Positions 5,372-9,816 of a stretch of DNA of 9,816 nucleotides are shown here, in pieces. The DNA is taken from assembly GCA_934716785.1 (NCBI GenBank), contig CAKUYM010000152.1, forward strand, positions 1 through 9,816, given 5' to 3'. Source of the DNA: an uncultured Bacteroides sp. (GTDB lineage Bacteria > Bacteroidota > Bacteroidia > Bacteroidales > Bacteroidaceae). Made by a program: the position numbers and the translations under genes. The notes under the pieces are model-generated. The model was not told where the DNA came from, did not search any database, and saw only the letters and a list, made by a program, of their open reading frames with translations. Each line of letters opens with the position of its first letter. Position 1 is the stretch's first letter.

Positions 5372-7984
5372 TTATTCGCAATTGTCGGGAAGACGCACCG
5401 TGAAGCGGGTGCCTTTGCCCACTTCGGAAGTCACCGAGATGGTTCCTTGCAGGCGGTCGACAATGGTCTGGCAGATACTCAATCCCAATCCTGCGCCTTG
5501 CGTAAAGTTGTCTACTTTATAGAACCGTTCGAAGATATGCCTGATGCCATCTTCCGAGATGCCCACACCGGTATCTTCGACAAAGATGCGGGTATAGCCG
5601 GGCGTCTCATCGTCTTCGTAGCCGAAAGTGATAGCCCCGCTGGTCGTAAACTTGGCAGCGTTATTTATCAGGTTATTGACGACTTGCTGCAAGCGGACGC
5701 TATCCGTCTTCAGATACTTCTTTTCATTATCAGGCATCCGCAGCACCAATTCCACACCTGCAGGCATGTTCAGCCGTTGCGAATCATGAACGGTCTTCAA
5801 GAGCAAAGGCAGATTGTGTTCTGCAAACACGAATTCCATCGTGCCGGACTCGATACGGGCCAGGTCAAGAATATCATTAATCAATGACAGCAGCAGACCG
5901 CAATTCTTATTAATGGTCGCAATAAACTGAGCCACTTCCTCACTCGTGAATCCGCTTGTATCACTCAACAAGTCGGAGAAGCCCACGATGGCATTCAGCG
6001 GAGTACGAATCTCGTGACTCATATTGGCAAGGAAGGCAGATTTTAGTTTGTCTGCCTGAAGAGCCTTGTCGCGCGCTTCACGCATACTCTGTTCGGCCGC
6101 CTTGTATCGCTGGATGCTTTGACATACACCCAATATGCTATACAATGAATCCTGCGTCAGACCACCGATAGCTGAAGAACGATACTCCCACCATTCATAT
6201 TCACCATTCACATTGCGCTGGCGAAAGTTCAGACGGGTGATCTTGCTCTCGCCCGTCAACGCTTTATTAAATTGCGGCGTTATCTCTTTCAAGTCATCCG
6301 GATGGACAGTACGGATCATCTCTTCACGAGAAATGGTAGTGACCGATTCGTCATACCCCATCCGCATAAGGAAACCTTGCGGGAAAATAAAGCATTCGGT
6401 CTTCATGTCAAACTGCCACGGGTAGACGGAACTCTCCTCCAACGCCATATCAAAGAAACGCTTCTGCATCTCCTCGTCCGAGATATTGCGGGCAGAAAGA
6501 GCCATGCCCGTAATCCCTCCTTTCGAAAGAATCGGGACAATCTCACCGGACACCGGGAAGTAATTGTCGCTGTGCACTTCTTTCATAAAAGAGCCTTGCG
6601 GTATCTGTACACTCTCTCCCGTACTGGCCACCTGCTTCAGCATCTTATGAAGAATGTTGCATCCTTCGTTATAGATATTGAAAATACTGCCTGCCATCAT
6701 GCCTTCATAAAAACGCCCGCCCCGCTCGTATGGCAGATGGAGCATCTTCAGCAATGAATGGTTCGTGAAATGGATATGCAAATCAGTATCATACGTCATC
6801 ACGCCGTCACGGATGGAATGGAAGACATTGTCAAACTCATTGCGCTGTTCTACCAGCTTATTCTGCACCAACAAGCGGGTCTGGGCTTGTATGCGCCGCT
6901 TTGCCTCACGACGGTTGACACGCATCAGCCACACGATAGAAGCCACCAGCAAAGCAAGAAGAGACGGATAGAAAAGGAAAATGAGGAGTTTGTATTTCTC
7001 CCAATAGGGTTCATTGACTATCGTTCCACTGGCGATAATCGCCTTATCAGGATTGATGCCGAAAAAATCCAGTTGCTTGTAGTCGTATATAAATCCCTGT
7101 TTGGCTTCCGTCACTCCGAGATCCTTCGGAGAAGTCCCTTTCAATACCCGCGATGCCCTTTGAGCCGCCATAAATGCGGAAGCATAGGGGTCGCAGTCAT
7201 ACGCACAAAAGACACCGCTGGTCAGCCCCACATTCTGACTGGAGAACACAGGGGCTTTGGAGTTCTTACCTACAAACGAAAGGAAAGGCGACCACTTGGG
7301 GGCAATCACAATACGCCCGGCACTATTGTAGGGATAGCAAATGGTCGAAATAATGCGGCTGGTTGTATGATCTTGGGTATTATATACTTCCACTTTATAA
7401 TCGGCATTATCCTTTTGGAAGATTTTCCACTCCTCCTCAAAGTCATCACGCCCCTTATTGCTCAGAAAGCTATTGTCTATGACACAAATGACATCTTTCC
7501 GTTCCGGAAATATCTTCCGTGCATGGCGCAGAATGACATTAAAATCGGGATTGGCCGTGAATCCGCAGACATTAGGATGAGCCGATACCAGTTGGGCGTC
7601 AGGATACTTAATGCCGAAAAAGACAACAGGGATCTGCAAAGGCAGTGAATCCCCACACTCGAAAAGTGTATAGAAAGCCTCATCACTTGCCGTCACTATC
7701 AAATCTGTCCGCCGTTCGCGGGCGCGTTCGCAAAAGCGGCGCATGATTGCTTTTTCTGAATTGAAAGTCCAAAAATCAGCATCCAGATATTCCGTCGTGA
7801 TATTCACCTTCAGTCCACTCTCTTTGAATCCTTTCAGCAGACCTTGATTGAGATCGCTGTGCCAAGGAGTATGAGAAGTGTAAGACTGGATGAAAAGTAT
7901 ATTGAATGTATTCTCCGAAGCTGCCGTCCAAGCGAAAACAGTACAAAAGAGAACCACAAACAAACTACAAATTCGTTTATTCAT
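5372..7984 (-). CDS. Membrane sensor histidine kinase with periplasmic ABC-type substrate-binding domain and two PAS domains
   Basis: The protein has 870 residues from the ATG at 7984; a TTG at 7990 would add two residues and is less likely. A signal peptide (about 1-23) is followed by a periplasmic domain (about 25-325) that looks like the ABC-transporter substrate-binding family, with FIQSYTSHTPWHSDLNQGLL near its start. One membrane segment follows at about 332-354. In the cytoplasm come a short coiled linker, PAS 1 (about 385-495), PAS 2 (about 510-625, with the HPDDL and EYEWWEYR pattern of the PAS-3 fold) and a HisKA domain with phospho-acceptor H657 in ANMSHEIRTPLNAIVGFSDLL-type context. 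The ATPase domain has an N-box (770-779, NNLINNAAKF), G1 DTGVGIS, F-box FERFYKV and G2 GAGLGLSI. All catalytic motifs are intact. There is no receiver domain and no response regulator nearby, so it is an orphan kinase whose partner and ligand are unknown. Binding of a small extracellular ligand is inferred from the family. Confidence 0.92.
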   Translation of the reverse strand: MNKRICSLFVVLFCTVFAWTAASENTFNILFIQSYTSHTPWHSDLNQGLLKGFKESGLKVNITTEYLDADFWTFNSEKAIMRRFCERARERRTDLIVTASDEAFYTLFECGDSLPLQIPVVFFGIKYPDAQLVSAHPNVCGFTANPDFNVILRHARKIFPERKDVICVIDNSFLSNKGRDDFEEEWKIFQKDNADYKVEVYNTQDHTTSRIISTICYPYNSAGRIVIAPKWSPFLSFVGKNSKAPVFSSQNVGLTSGVFCAYDCDPYASAFMAAQRASRVLKGTSPKDLGVTEAKQGFIYDYKQLDFFGINPDKAIIASGTIVNEPYWEKYKLLIFLFYPSLLALLVASIVWLMRVNRREAKRRIQAQTRLLVQNKLVEQRNEFDNVFHSIRDGVMTYDTDLHIHFTNHSLLKMLHLPYERGGRFYEGMMAGSIFNIYNEGCNILHKMLKQVASTGESVQIPQGSFMKEVHSDNYFPVSGEIVPILSKGGITGMALSARNISDEEMQKRFFDMALEESSVYPWQFDMKTECFIFPQGFLMRMGYDESVTTISREEMIRTVHPDDLKEITPQFNKALTGESKITRLNFRQRNVNGEYEWWEYRSSAIGGLTQDSLYSILGVCQSIQRYKAAEQSMREARDKALQADKLKSAFLANMSHEIRTPLNAIVGFSDLLSDTSGFTSEEVAQFIATINKNCGLLLSLINDILDLARIESGTMEFVFAEHNLPLLLKTVHDSQRLNMPAGVELVLRMPDNEKKYLKTDSVRLQQVVNNLINNAAKFTTSGAITFGYEDDETPGYTRIFVEDTGVGISEDGIRHIFERFYKVDNFTQGAGLGLSICQTIVDRLQGTISVTSEVGKGTRFTVRLPDNCE

Positions 7985-8019
7985 AAGCAAAAGCCTGCAT
8001 TTTTTCAGTATTAACTTTG

Positions 8020-8049
8020 CAAAGATAAATTATTATCTTGAAAAAACAG
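8020..8049 (-). promoter_or_regulatory. Candidate promoter of the sensor kinase gene
   Basis: The minus strand at 8027-8020 reads TATCTTTG, an exact TAnnTTTG -7 box. Nineteen bases upstream is CTG (8049-8047), one mismatch from the TTG core of the -33 element. The predicted start near 8013 leaves a leader of about 28 bases before the ATG at 7984. The kinase therefore has its own promoter, although the LysM gene lies just upstream on the same strand (115-bp gap). Confidence 0.55.
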
Positions 8050-8099
8050 CATGCGGATGAACCTTTTAATTTTTGCAGTGTTCTGTTGGAGGGCGCACA

Positions 8100-9005
8100 C
8101 TATCGCAGCCGCAGCCTGTCTCCCACCTCAGGGATATAGTCACCGTCCTTACGATTCATCTTATATAAGTTCTTAAGGCGAATGCCATATTTCTGGGAGA
8201 TGCCGTGCATGGAGTCACCGTCTCTCACCACATATACGGTATGCGGTTTGGATGCTTTCTTCTTTTTAGCTTTCAGGTAGATGATATCTCCCGGCATCAA
8301 TGTATATTCCCGATGCAGGTCGTTATAATTCACGAGTTTTTTCCAGCTAATGCCAAGCTCTTTGCCCAAATCTTGGAAGGTGTCTCCGCTACGTGCCACG
8401 ACATAGGCTATGTCGTTGGCGATGTAAATCTGATGTGGATTCATAAGCCAAGGATTCTTCCTCAATTTACGCTCGGAGTATATGCCCTTGCGGTCATATT
8501 TATACAGATCGTAGTCTTCGATAATCGTAATCAGCCGATTGGCGTAGGAAGGATCGGTGGCATAACCCGCCTTTTTCAGTCCGCGCGCCCATCCTTTATA
8601 GTCGGTAATGTCGAGCTTGAACAGGAAAGCATAGCGGGCACCTCTACGGAGGAAATCGGAATGGTCCTCGTAAGAGTCGCGAGGATGCTTGTAGGCACGG
8701 AAACATTCGTTACGTGCGTCGTCATCGTGGCTCACCGTGCGTCCGCGCCAGTTGCTGCCGCATTTGATGCCGAAATGGTTATTGCTCTTTCGCGCCAACT
8801 GGCTATAGCCGGCACCGCTTTCCAGCAGTCCCTGTGCCAACGTGATGCTGGCAGGGATTTTATGCAGTTTCATCTGTTCGACAGCCAAGTCACTATACTT
8901 GTTTATATATTCGGTATAACGGGCATTCCGTCTCTGCGCCTGTGCTCCTACGGTAAGAAAGAATACGAGTGCCAAGAAGACAAGCCTGTGCAATTTGTTC
9001 TCCAT
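8100..9005 (-). CDS. Secreted glucosaminidase (GH73-type) with two LysM peptidoglycan-binding repeats
   Basis: The product has 301 residues from the ATG at 9005 (MENKLHRLVF). An upstream in-frame ATG at 9035 is rejected because it would precede the predicted transcription start and put charged residues before the signal peptide. The signal peptide is cut after AQA (about residue 23). The catalytic domain (about 30-165) has the glucosaminidase pattern AQGLLESGAGYSQLARKSNN with putative acid E62, then HFGIKC, and a second conserved stretch FRAYKHPRDSYEDHSDFL. Two LysM modules follow, at about 203-250 and 255-301, each with a YVV-x-x-GD core; the second ends at the C-terminus. The likely role is cleavage of glycan strands in peptidoglycan, in the periplasm or at the cell surface, during growth or division. 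It has no partner gene beside it. It is transcribed divergently from cytidine deaminase. Confidence 0.92.
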   Translation of the reverse strand: MENKLHRLVFLALVFFLTVGAQAQRRNARYTEYINKYSDLAVEQMKLHKIPASITLAQGLLESGAGYSQLARKSNNHFGIKCGSNWRGRTVSHDDDARNECFRAYKHPRDSYEDHSDFLRRGARYAFLFKLDITDYKGWARGLKKAGYATDPSYANRLITIIEDYDLYKYDRKGIYSERKLRKNPWLMNPHQIYIANDIAYVVARSGDTFQDLGKELGISWKKLVNYNDLHREYTLMPGDIIYLKAKKKKASKPHTVYVVRDGDSMHGISQKYGIRLKNLYKMNRKDGDYIPEVGDRLRLR

Positions 9006-9032
9006 TTTAATTCGGATGTGGATTATAGAACA

Positions 9033-9063
9033 CAAAAATCTGAAAAATAATTGGGATTATCAA
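9033..9063 (-). promoter_or_regulatory. Candidate promoter of the glucosaminidase/LysM gene
   Basis: The minus strand at 9040-9033 reads GATTTTTG, one mismatch from TAnnTTTG, and TTG (9063-9061) lies 20 bp upstream, the canonical spacing. Transcription would begin near 9026, about 20 bases before the ATG at 9005, which supports that start codon. It overlaps the plus-strand cdd promoter at 9051-9080. Confidence 0.45.
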
Positions 9064-9080
9064 TCTCTTTCCTAACTTTG
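9051..9080 (+). promoter_or_regulatory. Promoter of the cytidine deaminase gene
   Basis: TTG at 9051-9053 is followed after 19 bp by TAACTTTG at 9073-9080. Box and spacing both match the Bacteroides primary sigma-factor consensus exactly. The predicted start is near 9087, giving a leader of about 29 bases, AT-rich and without a Shine-Dalgarno sequence. Confidence 0.7.
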
Positions 9081-9115
9081 TAACATTAATTGTAGAAACA
9101 AATACCTCAACACGT

Positions 9116-9598
9116 ATGAAAGACCTCATTATTACCGCAGTTATTAAAGTATGTCAATATGATGAGTTGAATGAGGCCGACCGGGCACTTGTCCAAACCG
9201 CCATGGATGCGACGGCACGCAGCTATGCTCCCTACTCACGCTTCTCGGTGGGTGCGGCCGCATTGTTGGATGACGGAACCGTAGTGGCGGGAACCAATCA
9301 GGAAAATGCCGCCTACCCGTCGGGCCTTTGTGCGGAACGCACCACTCTATTCTATGCCAACTCACGATATCCCGACCATGCGGTCGTTGCTCTCGCCATT
9401 GCCGCCAAAACGGAGAAGGACTTTATAGATATGCCCATTCCGCCCTGTGGCGCTTGCCGCCAGGTGATTTTGGAAACGGAGAAGCGATACGGACAACCGA
9501 TACGCATATTGCTTTACGGCAAGAAATGCATCTATGAAATAAAAAGCATTGGCGATTTGTTGCCTCTCTCATTCGATGCATCGGCAATGGAGGATTAG
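9116..9598 (+). CDS. cdd: Cytidine deaminase
   Basis: This 160-residue enzyme hydrolyses cytidine and deoxycytidine to uridine and deoxyuridine plus ammonia in cytoplasmic pyrimidine salvage. The zinc site is complete: C72-A73-E74 in SGLCAERTTL supplies one ligand and the proton-shuttling glutamate, and PCGAC at 110-114 supplies C111 and C114. The nucleoside-binding NxE motif is N61-x-E63 in NQENAAYPSG, and YAPYSRFSVGAA (37-48) is the family's conserved first strand region. Length fits the homotetrameric class with three cysteine ligands, though the protein is somewhat longer than the roughly 130-residue members because of an N-terminal extension of about 20 residues. The ATG at 9116 is 35 bases past a strong promoter. 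It is divergent from the LysM gene and followed on the same strand, after 167 bp, by a flavin oxidoreductase gene; no functional link is evident. Confidence 0.95.
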   Translation: MKDLIITAVIKVCQYDELNEADRALVQTAMDATARSYAPYSRFSVGAAALLDDGTVVAGTNQENAAYPSGLCAERTTLFYANSRYPDHAVVALAIAAKTEKDFIDMPIPPCGACRQVILETEKRYGQPIRILLYGKKCIYEIKSIGDLLPLSFDASAMED

Positions 9599-9634
9599 TA
9601 GCTATGCTGCTGCGCTAATGCCCACAAGACTAAT

Positions 9635-9673
9635 AAAAAAGGACTAATCACATTAAAAAAGGCTAATTACACC
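9635..9673. repeat. Short direct repeat in the cdd-oxidoreductase gap
   Basis: Two adjacent copies of an approximately 20-bp unit (9635-9654 and 9655-9673) share AAAAAAGG followed by CTAAT and ACA, with one base inserted in the first copy. CTAAT also occurs at 9615-9619 and 9630-9634, making four copies in 53 bp. The remainder of the 9599-9765 gap contains a possible structured leader (9690-9764) but no clear -7 box or U-tract terminator. Confidence 0.5.
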
Positions 9674-9765
9674 GCCATATAGGGGCCTGACTTTCTTTCA
9701 TGGGGAAACAATTCAGAGTTTCAGACTGTTATATAGCCCGAAACAAAACATTAATGAAAGAAGTT

Positions 9766-9816
9766 ATGAAACAATATGATGCGATTGTCATAGGGTTCGG
9801 CAGGGCCGGAAAGATG
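9766..9816 (+). CDS. Class I FAD/NAD(P) pyridine nucleotide-disulfide oxidoreductase (N-terminal 17 codons, partial)
   Basis: Only MKQYDAIVIGFGRAGKM is visible before the right edge. A short beta strand followed by GFGRAG, a GxGxxG dinucleotide loop, is the FAD-binding N-terminus of the dihydrolipoamide dehydrogenase/mercuric reductase-like family. The redox-active CxxxxC that would follow about 25 residues later is outside the window, so the exact enzyme cannot be named. Start choice is open. ATG at 9766 places the strand right at the N-terminus as usual, but in-frame ATGs at 9754 and 9700 would add 4 or 22 residues. It lies 167 bp downstream of cdd on the same strand. Confidence 0.75.
   Translation, partial: MKQYDAIVIGFGRAGKM

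Noticed and set aside
5372..7984. Hybrid two-component system with fused receiver and AraC output domain, as is common in Bacteroides
   Set aside because: The protein ends directly after the ATPase domain; no receiver or helix-turn-helix follows.
8041..8099. Terminator between the LysM and kinase genes (AACAG paired with CTGTT plus a T6 tract on the minus strand)
   Set aside because: The stem is only 5 bp across a loop of more than 30 bases, too weak to call.
9005..9035. Upstream ATG at 9035 for the LysM hydrolase
   Set aside because: It would lie before the predicted transcription start and put a charged ten-residue leader before an otherwise ideal signal peptide.

Overview
The window looks like a chromosomal segment of a Bacteroides-type organism (phylum Bacteroidota). 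Several upstream regions carry a -7 box of the Bacteroides form TAnnTTTG and no obvious Shine-Dalgarno sequence. The protein set is also typical: an outer-membrane DUF5686 protein with a carboxypeptidase-regulatory-like N-terminus, a sensor kinase with an ABC-type periplasmic binding domain, and a glucosaminidase with LysM repeats. No mobile element, CRISPR array, tRNA or rRNA was seen.

Minus strand, 2563 down to 1: a probable inositol-lipid biosynthesis operon. It runs myo-inositol-1-phosphate synthase (1274-2563), a PgpA-family membrane lipid phosphatase (641-1120), a GtrA-family four-helix membrane protein (159-656) and the N-terminus of a CDP-alcohol phosphatidyltransferase cut by the window edge (1-132). 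Read as a pathway: glucose-6-phosphate goes to inositol-1-phosphate, which is joined to CDP-diacylglycerol to give phosphatidylinositol-phosphate, which is dephosphorylated to phosphatidylinositol. GtrA is a candidate flippase for a product of the pathway. This order agrees with the inositol-lipid locus I recall from Bacteroides thetaiotaomicron. The 153-bp gap between the first two genes holds an imperfect 30-bp inverted repeat and a tandem 17-bp repeat.

Minus strand, 9005 down to 2672: three genes, each with its own candidate promoter. They are a secreted glucosaminidase/LysM cell-wall hydrolase (8100-9005), a membrane sensor histidine kinase with a periplasmic binding domain and two PAS domains (5372-7984), and a DUF5686 outer-membrane beta-barrel protein (2672-5224). 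Two perfect 13-bp palindromes lie side by side just upstream of the DUF5686 promoter.

Plus strand, 9051 to the end: cytidine deaminase (9116-9598), driven by a promoter that overlaps the divergent promoter of the LysM gene. A 167-bp gap with short repeats follows, then the first codons of a class I FAD/NAD(P) pyridine nucleotide-disulfide oxidoreductase (from 9766). The most interesting part is the inositol-lipid operon, especially its uncharacterised GtrA member and its internal repeat. The regulatory-looking palindromes come second.
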